Source: Liolophura sinensis
Lineage: Eukaryota; Mollusca; Polyplacophora; Chitonida; Chitonidae
DNA length: 64,000 bases
Direction of reading: 5' to 3'
Assembly (NCBI RefSeq): GCF_032854445.1
Contig: NC_088306.1
Location: 13,141,386-13,205,385, forward strand
A model generated the notes under the pieces. The model searched no databases, was not told the origin of the DNA, and saw nothing but the letters and a program-made list of their open reading frames with translations. Each line of letters begins with the position of its first letter. The stretch's first letter is position 1. This document shows positions 34,982-46,584 of this stretch, piece by piece. Made by a program: the position numbers and the translations under genes.

Positions 34982-35352
34982 GTCACACCCATTTGTGTGA
35001 TAATAATAAATGTGTATATGAATATTTTGTCACACCCATTTGTGCGATAATAATGAACGTGAATATGAATACTTAGTCACACATATTTGTGTGATAATAA
35101 TAAATGTGTATATGAATATTTTGTCACACCCATTTGTGCGATAATAATAAATGTGTATATGAATATTTTGTCACACCCATTTGTGCGATAATAATAAATG
35201 TGTATATGAATATTTTGTTACACCCATTTGTGTGATAATGAACGTGAATATGAATACTTAGTCACACATATTTGTGTGATAATGATAAATGTGTATATGA
35301 ATATTTTGTCACACCCATTTGTGTGATGATAATAAATGTGTATATGAACTAC
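34982..35352. repeat. 47-bp minisatellite, 8 copies
   Basis: gtcacacccatttgtgtgat, aataataaatgtgtatatga and atatttt are repeated every 47 nt from 34982. Each unit holds the hairpin arms tcacac and gtgtga around six bases. Variant pairs (gaatactta ending, then cacacatattt start) occur at units 2-3 and 6-7, suggesting block duplication. Confidence 0.94.
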
Positions 35353-35384
35353 ATGTAGCTTTCATGTATGCATGGAATATAAAC

Positions 35385-35875
35385 AAAATGGCTCTTAGCA
35401 ATAATTCCAGGTTTTATGCGCTTATTTTCAGTGGTTGGTTGAATGTTTTCTGGCTCTTGAATTAAATATATACTTGCATTTAATACCGTGTAATGTGGAG
35501 GTTCAGGATGAAGTAAATACACACAAATCAGTCTTCCCAATTGGGGCTGATAAGTTCATACTTCCAGTGGCTCAACAAAGAAGTGTACTTGTTTGTTTAT
35601 ATAACCAGAGTGAGGACCTCAGAGAAAGCAGGCTGGATACTGGGTTTATATTGACCGTGCCAATTCTAAAAACACTAAAAGCTATCAGAGTCTTTTTGAA
35701 GTCACTCTTGCCATTTGGTTTTATGCTCAGTTGTCCCCACTCACTACTTTATAAGATATACATGCACCTATACTGTACTATGAATGGCTTTTGGCAATAA
35801 TTCCAGGTTTTATGGGTATATTTTTATTGGTTCTGTGAATTTTGGTGCTTTGAATAAAAAGAAACACTTGTACAT
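35385..35875. repeat. Dispersed direct duplication of about 90 bp
   Basis: aatggctcttagcaataatt, then ccaggttttatg, near 35388 recurs as aatggcttttggcaataatt, then ccaggttttatg, near 35783, and similarity continues for about 90 nt. The 390-nt spacing contains no other repeat. Confidence 0.65.
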
Positions 35876-36005
35876 CAAGAGTGAATGTTAGGGATAATAA
35901 GAAATCCATTTGTTGCAGCGACACAAATGTGTTTGGTCTCTGGTGTTGTATCAGTATTACGTTGATCTGAAGTGTTTTTATGTTGACTGGACTGGAGTCG
36001 AAGTT

Positions 36006-36006
<1 letters not shown>

Positions 36007-36043
<37 letters not shown>

Positions 36044-36044
36044 G

Positions 36045-36078
<34 letters not shown>

Positions 36079-36085
36079 TATATAG
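36007..36085. repeat. (TA)n/(TATG)n microsatellite
   Basis: Alternating TA with occasional G. Self-complementary. The open frames over it are artefacts. Confidence 0.95.
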
Positions 36086-36484
36086 ACACATGTACACATG
36101 CAGCCATCATTAATCGAGGTGACATTATACATGTACATGCCGTTTAGACACTCAGTGCTGTGAGGCACCAATATCTTCAAAACTTTATCTGGTGCAGATC
36201 AGATTCTGAAGATATATTTTCCCCAATCATTATACAAAATGTACGTGTTATGTGTATCATATACAGGTGTGACTGTCAGTGAAACTTGTTTCAGGTGTGG
36301 TTATTGATCAGTTATATCAGTTTTGTTGTTGCTCTTGACTCTCACATGATGTTTAAGAGAGTGGCATGTACAACTCGGTTACATCAGCACTGAGGAGAAT
36401 CATTTCTAATGTACAGATGTCATAGACCATTAGTATTGGGACAGAATTGATTGTCATTAGTCCATTGGTATTGTAATTTTCTTG

Positions 36485-37310
36485 ATGTTGTCTGACAACT
36501 GCTTGATGTTGTCTGACATCTACTTAGTGTTGTCTGACGTCTACTTAGTGTTGTCTGACATCTACTTAGTGTTGTCTGACATCTACTTGATGTTGTCTGA
36601 CATCTACTTAGTGTTGTCTGACGTCTCCTTAGTGTTGTCTGACATCTGCTTATTGTTGTCTGACATCTACTTGATGTTGTCTGACATCTACTTAGTGTTG
36701 TCTGACATCTACTTAGTGTTGTCTGACATCTACTTAGTGTTGTCTGACATCTACTTATTGTTGTCTGACATCTACTTGATGTTGTCTGACATCTACTTTG
36801 TGTTGTCTGACATCTACTTATTGTTGTCTGACATCTACTTTATGTTGTCTGACATCTACTTGATGTTGTCTGACATCTACTTAGTGTTTTCTGACATCTA
36901 CTTAGTGTTGTCTGACATCTACTTAGTGTTGTCTGACGTCTACTTAGTGTTTTCTGACATCTACTTAGTGTTGTCTGACATCTACTTAGTGTTGTCTGAC
37001 ATCTACTTAGTGTTGTCTGACGTCTACTTAGTGTTGTCTGACGTCTACTTAGTGTTGTCTGACATCTACTTAGTGTTTTCTGACGTCTACTTAGTGTTGT
37101 CTGACGTCTACTTAGTGTTTTCTGACATCTACTTGATGTTATCTGACATCTACTTGATGTTGTCTGACATCTACTTGATGTTGTCTGACATCTACTTAGT
37201 GTTGTCTGACATCTACTTGATGTTGTCTGACATCTACTTAGTGTTGTCTGACATCTACTTGATGTTGTCTGACATCTACTTAGTGTTGTCTGACATCTAC
37301 TTAGTGTCAC
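36485..37310. repeat. 21-bp minisatellite, about 39 copies
   Basis: ttgtctgacatctacttagt, then g, is repeated with limited variants (gatg/gtgt, cgtc/catc, tttt/ttgt). Since 21 is a multiple of three and the unit lacks stops, a 282-codon frame (heptad LVLSDIY) stays open on the plus strand and a 156-codon frame (TTLSRCQ) on the minus strand. I treat both as artefacts. The unit matches part of the 47-bp array at 39343. Confidence 0.95.
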
Positions 37311-37450
37311 ATTTTCATGGGATTCCCTGAATTAGCCTACATGTATACTGTTGGACATCTACTTGTAGTGTGACACTGTAAAGTTCCTGTGATATATATG
37401 TGTCATTTGACGTCAGCATGTACAGTACCATCCTCGCCCAAAAGCAAATT

Positions 37451-37540
37451 TAGTGCATGAAGAATAGAACTCGGTGAGATCTAGTGCATCAAGAATAGTA
37501 CGTGGTGAGATTTAGTGCATGAAGAATAGTACGTGGTGTG
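37451..37540. repeat. 31-bp tandem repeat, 3 copies
   Basis: tagtgcatgaagaatagtac, then gtggtgagatt, at 37451, 37482 and 37513. Confidence 0.92.
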
Positions 37541-37599
37541 TATGCTCAGAAAACATGCAGAGTAAGCCCCAGAGTAATTGAACAGAGCGTAAACTGAGT

Positions 37600-37915
37600 G
37601 TGACGTCTACAACTGGGGACGGCATTGTTTTGTGCACAAGGCTACAGGTCGTTTGAACCCAGTGTGACATCTACAACTGGGGAGGCCATCGTCTTATGCA
37701 CAGGGCTACAGGTTGTCTGAACCCAATGTGACGTCTACAACTGGGAAGGCCATCATCTTACGCACAAGGCTACAGGTCATCTGAACCCGGTGTGAGGTCT
37801 GTAACTGGGGAGGCCATCGTCTTATGCACAAGGCTATAGGTCGTCTGAACCCAGTGTGACGTCTACAACTGGGGAGGCCAGTCGTCTTACGCATAAGGCT
37901 ACAGGTCGTCTGAGC
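37600..37915. repeat. 64-bp minisatellite, 5 copies
   Basis: gtgacgtctacaactgggga, ggccatcgtcttatgcacaa and ggctacaggtcgtctgaacc are repeated at 64-nt steps from 37600. CpG content is high for this genome. Confidence 0.93.
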
Positions 37916-39342
37916 TTTCAGTGAACATAGTTCAATGTTAAAATGTAGACGGGCTATGTCTCACTTTTCCAAGCAAGGTGTTTGACCTTGTTCGCCCTGT
38001 GATCAGACGCTAAATGTGTAGGTAAAGTAATCAACTTGATGCTTCTGCATTCATTTGAGTATAAAGCGCTAAACAAGAATTGTCTGTTCAGTCTAAAGCG
38101 ATGATGTAGCCTCGTATAGAATTGAATTGTTTTATTAGTATTGTGTGTTGAGTTTAAAGCGCGGATGTGGCTTTGTTGAGAATTTAATTTTGGAGTGAAA
38201 TGAACCATAAAATGATGAAATCTTTACAACTGGTTGTGATATCAATGCACCACGCTTGTATAGGTCAACAATTAGTTTCTCATACTGTAGGCCCACAAAT
38301 GAAGTAGGCATAAATTCAGTTTCATTTTTTTGATTTTATGGAAGCCAACCATCTGCCCTGGGGAGTGAGAAAGTGTCCTCTTTGAGATGTAATGAATTCA
38401 CATTCGGTGTTAAAACTTGGCAGAATATTCTCAATTGATCCTTAATCCTATTACAAATTCGGAAAATAATCCCTTGACTGTTATAGCATCACTGTTAAAT
38501 CATAATGTTTTTGCCCTCTGAGACCGGTTATATCGTCTCACATTCATAGACACACATTTAAGCAGATTTAAATATCAAAAAAAAAAATATCTACGTTCCA
38601 TTTGAGTGCGTTTATAGGTATGGTTGATTCTCCAAGAATGCTTAAAAGTCTGTGAATGTTGGGCAAGTGTACGACGTGGAATGTTACAAGACGGATAAAC
38701 TGGAAAAATTAACGCCAGTAAGTGGGTTGTTATTGGCGTCACCATTTAGTGTGCTTTGCGTGCACAATGGTACAACTTGAAGAAATATCACACATTAGAA
38801 GCACGGTGCCTCTATTTAACCACGTAACGTAAAATAAACGTCCACGTTGAGCAATAATCTATCCAAATTCTCTCTAAAGTGGACATCAGTACCTCGCTAT
38901 AGACCTCGTCTTTTGTAGATGGGACACATACAATTGTCTTCATTTTTAACCAAAAAATAAAGCTTGGAATTTCTTGTCCAACCATGACATTACTTTTAAC
39001 CAATTGTGTATATGTATGTATATATATATATATATATGTATTTATATGTTGACATATACATGTATGTGTGTCTTGAGAGCCACAGTCAGTCAGTCGTTCA
39101 CACACTCTTCACCAGCTGTAGCCTTGTTTTCAGCTTAGTCTTCACTGTTTGCGGCTGAAAACAAGAAACATGGCGCTGTTGTGAAATAAAAGCAAATGGA
39201 TAAAACCAAAGTTTTGGTTCAACATAAATCTCGACTTTTTCATGTGGCCTAAAAAAAAAAGGGTTAAGGCAGAGATTCTGATCTGACCGCCACTTTCTCT
39301 CGTGGTGAATCATTTACTTCTGAATAAATTTTCTTCGTTATT
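37916..39342. other. Unique DNA with a short (TA/TG) run
   Basis: A tatata microsatellite lies at about 39010-39045. Otherwise I see nothing I can name. Confidence 0.35.
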
Positions 39343-42300
39343 TTGTCTGAAATCTGCTTAGTGTGACATTGCTTGTTCCCTAGATTATATTGTCTTAAAT
39401 CTACTTAGTGTGACACTGCCAGTTCTCTGGATTATGTTGTCTGAAATGTACTTAGTGTGACACTGCCAGTTCTCTGGATTATGTTGTCTGAAATCTGCTT
39501 AGTGTTACACTGCCAGTTCTCTGGATTATGTTGTCCTAAATCTACTTAGTGTGACACTGCCAGTTCTCTGGATTATGTTGTCTGAAATGTACTTAGTGTG
39601 ACACTGCCAGTTCTCTGGATTGTGTTGTCTGAAATGTACTTAGTGTGACACTGCCAGTTCTCTGGATTGTGCTGTCTGAAATCTACTTAGTGTGACACTG
39701 CCAGTTCTCTGGATTATGTTGTCTGAAATCTACTTAGTGTGACACTGCCATTTCTCTGGATTGTGTTGTCTGAAATCTACTTAGTGTGACACTGCCAGTT
39801 CTCTGGATTATGTTGTCTGAAATGTACTTAGTGTGACACTGCCAGTTCTCTGGATTATGTTGTCTGAAATCTACTTAGTGTGACACTGCCAGTTCTCTGG
39901 ATTATGTTGTCCTAAATCTACTTAGTGTTACACTGCCAGGTCTCTGGATTATGTTGTCCTAAATGTACTTAGTGTGACACTGCCAGTTCTCTGGATTGTG
40001 TTGTCTGAAATCTGCTTAGTGTTACACTGCCAGTTCTCTGGATTGTGTTGTCTGAAATCTGCTTAGTATTACACTGCCAGTTCTCTGGATTATGTTGTCC
40101 TAAATCTACTTAGTGTGACACTGCCAGTTCTCTGGATTATGTTGTCTGAAATCTACTTAGTGTGACACTGCCAGGTCTCTGGATTATGTTGTCCTAAATC
40201 TACTTAGTGTGACACTGCCAGTTCTCTGGATTGTGTTGTCTGAAATCTGCTTAGTGTTACACTGCCAGTTCTCTGGATTATGTTGTCTGAAATCTACTTA
40301 GTGTGACACTGCCAGGTCTCTGGATTATGTTGTCCTAAATCTACTTAGTGTAACACTGTCAGTTCTCTGGATTGTGTTGTCTGAAATCTGCTTAGTGTGA
40401 CACTGCCAGTTCTCTGGATTATGTTGTCTGAAATCTGCTTAGTGTTACACTGCCAGTTCTCTGGATTATGTTGTCTGAAATCTACTTAGTGTGACACTGC
40501 CAGTTCTCTGGATTGTGTTGTCTGAAATCCATTTGGTATGACACTGCCAGTTCCCCGAATTTTATTGTCTAAGATCTATTCAGTGTGACACCGCCAGGTC
40601 CCTGGATTATGTTGTCTGAAATCTACTTAGTGTGACACTGCCAGGTCTCTGGATTATGTTGTCCTAAATCTACTTAGTGTGACACTGCCAGTTCTCTGGA
40701 TTGTGTTGTCTGAAATCTGCTTAGTGTTACACTGCCAGTTCTCTGGATTATGTTGTCTGAAATCTACTTAGTGTGACACTGCCAGGTCTCTGGATTATGT
40801 TGTCCTAAATCTACTTAGTGTGACACTGCCAGTTCTCTGGATTGTGTTGTCTGAAATCTGCTTAGTGTGACACTGCCAGTTCTCTGGATTATGTTGTCTG
40901 AAATCTGCTTAGTGTTACACTGCCAGTTCTCTGGATTATGTTGTCCTAAATCTACTTAGTGTGACACTGCCAGTTCTCTGGATTATGTTGTCTGAAATCT
41001 GCTTAGTGTTACACTGCCAGTTCTCTGGATTATGTTGTCTGAAATCTACTTAGTGTGACACTGCCAGGTCTCTGGATTATGTTGTCCTAAATCTACTTAG
41101 TGTGACACTGCCAGTTCTCTGGATTATGTTGTCTGAAATCCATTTGGTATGACACTGCCAGTTCCCCGAATTTTATTGTCTAAGATCTATTCAGTGTGAC
41201 ACCGCCAGGTCCCTGGATTATGTTGTCTGAAATCTACTTAGTGTGACACTGCCAGGCTTCTGGATTATGTTGTCTGAAATCTACTTAGTGTGACACAGCC
41301 AGGTCTCTGGATTATGTTGTCTGAAATCTACTTAGTGTGACACAGCCAGTTCCCTGGGTTATAATGTGTGAAATCTGCTTAGTGTGACACTGCCAGGTCG
41401 CTGGATTATATTGTCTGAAATCTACTTATGTGTGACACAGCCAGTTCTCTGGATTATGTTGTCTGAAATCTGCTTAGTGTGACACTGCCAGGTCGCTGGA
41501 TTATATTGTCTGAAATCTACTTATGTGTGACACTGCCAGGCCTCTGGATTATGTTGTCTGAAATCTACTTAGTGTGACACAGCCAGGTCTCTGGATTATG
41601 TTGTCTGAAATCTACTTAGTGTGACACAGCCAGTTCCCTGGGTTATAATTTGTGAAATCTGCTTAGTGTGACACTGCCAGGTCGCTGGATTATATTGTCT
41701 GAAATCTACTTATGTGTGACACTGCCAGTTCTCTGGATTATATTGTCTGAAATCTACTTAGTGTGTCACAGCCAGGTCCCTGGGTTATAATGTGTGAAAT
41801 CTACTTAGTGTGACACTGCCAGGTCTCTGGATTATGTTGTCGGAAATCTACTTAGTGTGACACTGCCAGGTCTCTGGATTATGTTGTCGGAAATCTACTT
41901 AGTGTGACACAGCCAGTTCCCTGGGTTGTGTTGTCTGAAATCTACTTAGTGTTACACTGCCAGGTCTCTGGATTATGTTGTCGGAAATCTACTTAGTGTG
42001 ACACTGCCAGGTCTCTGGATTGTGTTGTCTGAAATGTACTTAGTGTGACACTGCCAGTTCTCTGGATTGTGTTGTCTGAAATCTACTTAGTGTGACACTG
42101 CCAGTTCTCTGGATTGTGTTGTCTGAAATCTACTTAGTGTTACACTGCCAGGTATCTGGATTATGTTGTCGGAAATCTACTTAGTGTGACACTGCCAGGT
42201 CTCTGGATTGTGTTGTCTGAAATGTACTTAGTGTGACACTGCCAGTTCTCTGGATTATGTTGTCTGAAATATACTTAGTGTTACACTGCCAGGTATCTGG

Positions 42301-43190
42301 ATTATGTTGTCTGAAATCTACTTAGTGTGACACTGCCAGTTCTCTGGATTGTGTTGTCTGAAATCTACTTAGTGTTACACTGCCAGGTATCTGGATTATG
42401 TTGTCTGAAAAAAAATGTACTTAGTGTGACACTGCCAGTTCTCTGGATTGTGTTGTCTGAAATCTTCGTAATGTGACACTGCCAGGTCTCTGGATTATGT
42501 TGTCTGAAATCTACTTAGTGTAACACTGCCAGTTCTTTGGATTGTGTTGTCTGAAATCTGCTTAGTGTGACACTGCCAGGTCTCTGGATTATGTTGTCTG
42601 AAATCTACTTAGTGTGACACTGTCAGTTCTCTGGATTATGTTGTCTGAAATATATTTATGTGTGTCAGTGCCAGGTCTCTGGATTATATTGTCTGAAATC
42701 TACTTATGTGTGACACTGCCAGTTCTCTGGATTATGTTGTCTGAAATCTACTTAGTGTGACACCGCCAGGTCCCTGGATTATGTTGTCTGAATCTACTTA
42801 GTGTGACACTGCCAGTTCTCTGGATTATGTTGTCTGAAATCTGCTTAGTGTGACACTGCCAGTTCTCTGGATTATGTTGTCTGAAATCTGCTTATTGTGA
42901 CACAGCCAGTTCTCTGTATTATGTTGTCTGAAATCTACTTAGTGTGACACAGCCAGGTCCCTGGATTTTATTATCTAAAATCGACTTAGTGTGACACTGC
43001 CAGGTCTCTGGATTATGTTGTCTGAAATCTTCTTAGTGTGAGACTGCTAGGTGCCTGGGTTATATTATCTGAAATCTATTTAGTGTGACACTGCCAGTTC
43101 TCTGCAGTTTATTGTCTGAAATCTACTTTGTGTGTGACACTGCCAGGTCCCTGTAATATATTGTCTGAAATCTACTTATGTGTGTCACTG
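39343..43190. repeat. 47-bp satellite, about 82 copies
   Basis: ggattatgttgtctgaaatc, tacttagtgtgacactgcca and gttctct make the unit. Common variants are ggtctct, gttacac, gtcctaaat and ctgctta. Higher-order duplication is visible: a rare run (ccatttggtatgacactgcc) at 40529 recurs at 41140, 611 nt or 13 units away. The right end (from about 41300) is more diverged. Confidence 0.97.
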
Positions 43191-43616
43191 TTTTATAAAA
43201 GTTCGTTTATTTATAAAGACTATTTTATCTAAAACGTACACATTTGTCAGCTCTCTGCATGAGATTGAAATGGTATACTGTTTTAGCATGTGTGATAGCA
43301 TCAGATGATTTGAAGGAAAGAAGTGAATGTGCTACGCTATTTACTGAGCAAACCATAATGGCAATTGTTTCCTGTTATATAGCACATTATTTAGGCATAA
43401 CTGTTCATTAATGTTGTAATAAGGATATATATTTGCATGTGTTAAAAGGTCTCAGAATTACTATTTGTACACCTTTTTGCTATTTATATTGAGAGAGTTT
43501 ACCTGTGATGATTGTTTCAATTATGTCAAAACACCAGATTAAGATGAAGATAGACTGCAGCTAAGCTGAACACTCATGCAGACAGAAAATAGTTGTACAG
43601 TATATCAGTATCACAT

Positions 43617-43857
43617 ACAGGATGTCCTTAAAGTCGTGCACCATCCTGATTTTCGTTTTTTTTCTGAATTTCAGATTTAGTACTGATTTAAATTTTTTTT
43701 CTCTCTTTCAGAGTTATTTATGGCTAATAAACTAACACTAGAAGAAAGAGTTGAATTGGTTTTTATGTTTGGAAGAGATGGGGCAACACACCGCTCTGTA
43801 GCTTAAGCATTCGACCTCAACCTGGATGGTGCGCGACTTCTGGGACACCCTGTTTAT
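43617..43857 (+). mobile_element. Short Tc1/mariner-type transposon derivative with coding remnant
   Basis: The left end caggatgtccttaaagtcgt, then gcaccatcc, and the right end in reverse complement cagggtgtcccagaagtcgc, then gcaccatcc, form 28-bp terminal inverted repeats. Inside, a plus frame starting near 43721 reads MANKLTLEERVELVFMFGRD, then GATHRSVA and a stop, resembling the N-terminal helix-turn-helix of mariner-like transposases. The rest of the transposase is missing, so this is a non-autonomous deletion product. Confidence 0.72.
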
Positions 43858-44153
43858 TTGTCAGTGTCATATTTAATCTACACAGTCTTAGTTTACAGTG
43901 GTTATCCCTGTATTTACATCAAAAACCATTTGATTTCTCGATGGAGATCAAGAAATCAAAACTTTAGTGTATGAACCTGGTAATGATTTGATTCCCTGAA
44001 ATTCAGTTTTTCTTCTCTATACGTATAAGGTACTGGTGACTCCTATTTCTTTGCAGCCATGGTTAATTAAATTAGTAATCTGTTCACAAATTTATTTTAC
44101 TACGGATTATTGTATAATTAAGGGTTTAACACGGTTTGTGGTGTAACCTGCTA

Positions 44154-44215
44154 CCAGTGAAGCCAATTTCGTACCTCGGTGCGAATTTGACTTGGTACGA
44201 AATAAGCTTCAGTGG
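44154..44215. repeat. 22-bp hairpin
   Basis: ccagtgaagccaatttcgta, then cc, pairs with ggtacgaaataagcttcagt, then gg, with about three mismatches and an 18-nt loop. It may be a small foldback element or a short structured RNA. No second copy was seen. Confidence 0.65.
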
Positions 44216-45494
44216 ATGAAGAAGACGAAGACAAGATGAAGGTGTTACAGGCTATTCTACCCCCAAAAATGAAGAAAATGTGGCAAAAACTGAGATGACT
44301 TAACAGTCATATATCTGCATGAGAGTGGATGCAGGTATACATATGTACAAGAAAGTAGATAGATGTGGGCCAGAGAAGTCTACATGTAGATTAAGAAAAA
44401 ACATCGTTATTCATACATATAGTTGACTTGCTGCAGCAAATTACACCTATGAAACTGTACAACCTCACAACGCAGCATTCTTAATGTAAAATGTTTAAAA
44501 AGTTTCAGATTGTAAGCATGACAAAGAGTATGTTGGCGTTGACCTACATGTGCAATTTCTGCATGACATCAGGTTTATCCCTTGACTTTTAATTCCCAGG
44601 TCTCAAGTTGTTGACTTTGTAAAAAGCTGTCGAAGTGATGCTCTGCAAATTGCCCTCTTGCATTTCAAAAGTTTACATGCTCAAGTTGTATCTAGAGCAA
44701 ACAGTTCAGTTATGTAATATGTGGCTAGTGCCTGGTTTCTTGAGGATGTCTGTTCTAACATCCTTATGTTCTTACTGTGGGCTTTACCCTATATAGCTCC
44801 GTGCGGTCTGTATAAAAACATATCAGTATTTAAGGATCGGTAGTACTTTTTTTCTCTTTTTATTGAGCTCTCCCAAACTGGTAAATAGCATGCATGTTTA
44901 TACAGGAGTAAGCTATATAAATAGTTTTCTAACCCTGTAGTTTAACCCTTAGCATTAAGGCAAAAGCTAGTAATGCATTAGACTTTCTCTGTGCTGAACG
45001 AAACAAAAACATCTTTTGGTGTACAATGTTTCTTTTTTTGAACCATCAAGAAATTAATTTGCTAAATCACAAACACTTTGAACTTTGCTATTTGCATATG
45101 GTTTAAGTTGCCTTGTGTGTAAACCATACACATATTAAAAGAAAAGACAACAAATTATGTAACCCAAGTTATTTGGCAAGTGGGGTGGAAACAGACCTGT
45201 ACAGCCACAGACATTTTTTTCCTGCTTACTTCATAACTTATAGGAATTCTTCAAGCCATGGGATGCGCCATGTTAGATCAACTGCAAACGAGTTGCCGCG
45301 TCACTAGTAGTACCCACACACACATGGTTGAATTTAGGTAAAACAGGGTTTGGGTGACGTAAACGGAAACCAGTGTGTCCTCGGGGCATGCAACATCACA
45401 GAAATAGAAAGTTATGCTTTGTAAACTTCCTGTGAGATACCTTATCTATTTGGTATAGTATGTTTCTGGTGCTCTCATTTGTTTTAAAATACAA
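44216..45494. other. No recognised feature
   Basis: AT-rich unique sequence. The open frame at 45113-45307 has no coding character or splice context. Confidence 0.35.
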
Positions 45495-45716
45495 TGTCTC
45501 TAATTCTTTAATTTTTTTCAGTTGCCTCTGCAACCAATATTTTGAAACATTCTGAGAGAAATAATTAGGACAGTTTTATGAAACTTGCATCTTAAATTGC
45601 GCAAACAAATCATTTTAAACATCATTTTCATAATAATTGTATACATAAATTCCACTGAAGTGGAAAAGTGCTTTAGTGGTTGAAAAGTTTGAGAAGATTT
45701 ACAGTAGATGTATGTT
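45495..45716 (+). mobile_element. TA-flanked MITE, copy 3
   Basis: Shares gttgcctctgcaaccaatat, tttgaaacattctgag, aacttgcatctt and cataataattgtatacataa with the copies at 20530 and 16008. The right end ggttgaaaagtttgagaaga mirrors the left inverted end in degenerate form. Confidence 0.68.
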
Positions 45717-46580
45717 TTAAAATTTTGGCTCAGCTGTTACTTCGTCGTATGGTTGCAGGTGAAATCCAAGTACATGTAGGTTAGAGGAAGACAGAAAATA
45801 AGAAAAGGAAGCCTGCACTTAGTGCCAGCGCCAGCCTGACAGACCTGTGTTTTTTCCCTGTGCATAATGAGTACAAGTGTTGATCCACGCAGACATTGTC
45901 CACTCTTGCAAGGATTTAATTGTTCTCCAGTGGTTTTTCTTCCTGTAATTGTTAATGTTTTTACATCGTAGTTTACCTCAAAGGCCAGCAAGAAGAGAAA
46001 GTACGCACAACCTCTCAGCGGAAATCATTAGACATGAATTGTATAGAAGGAAGTTGTTAATGTCTCAGTGTATTTCCTTTGTCAGCCTGAAAAAGAAATG
46101 TTGTTAAAATACTGAAATAAAACTTGAGAAATTTAAGTTTTTTACATTTTCATTTTGAGTGTACAAGTGTAGTGGTTTTGGGGATTGTAATAACCACGTT
46201 CTGATGATGTGAGGTATTAAATGAGAAGCGACTTGATACAAAAGTCCTGTGTGAAAATTGATAAGTATTTCTCATAGTATAATTGAGTGTGCAGATAACT
46301 CAACAAACATGTTCAATACATTGTTTTGCTGGCCATATAGTGTAGTGCTAATCAGTCCTCTCACAGCTTCCACCAATAAGATCAGTGTGTTCTGATTTAC
46401 CTGATGTGGTTCCTGTACAGCCCATAGTGCTACATCCACAATGTACAGGAAAATAATGTCAGTATGAGGGCAATGTAGAGCGTTTTCATAATTTCATGTC
46501 CCAGTGTACTTACTATAGTTTTTTTCCACCATAAGCATGGTACATTTTATTGATATTTATCACCTACAGCAGAATGTAAA
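45717..46580. other. No recognised feature
   Basis: Unique sequence preceding the 41-bp satellite. Confidence 0.35.
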
Positions 46581-46584
46581 TAGT

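Noticed and set aside
35778-36180. Minus-strand ORFs of Ile/Tyr repeats
   Set aside because: They are translations of a TA/TATG microsatellite.
36482-37330. 282-codon ORF of LVLSDIY repeats as a gene
   Set aside because: Both strands are open solely because the 21-nt unit is a multiple of three without stops. There is no start context, splice signal or composition change.
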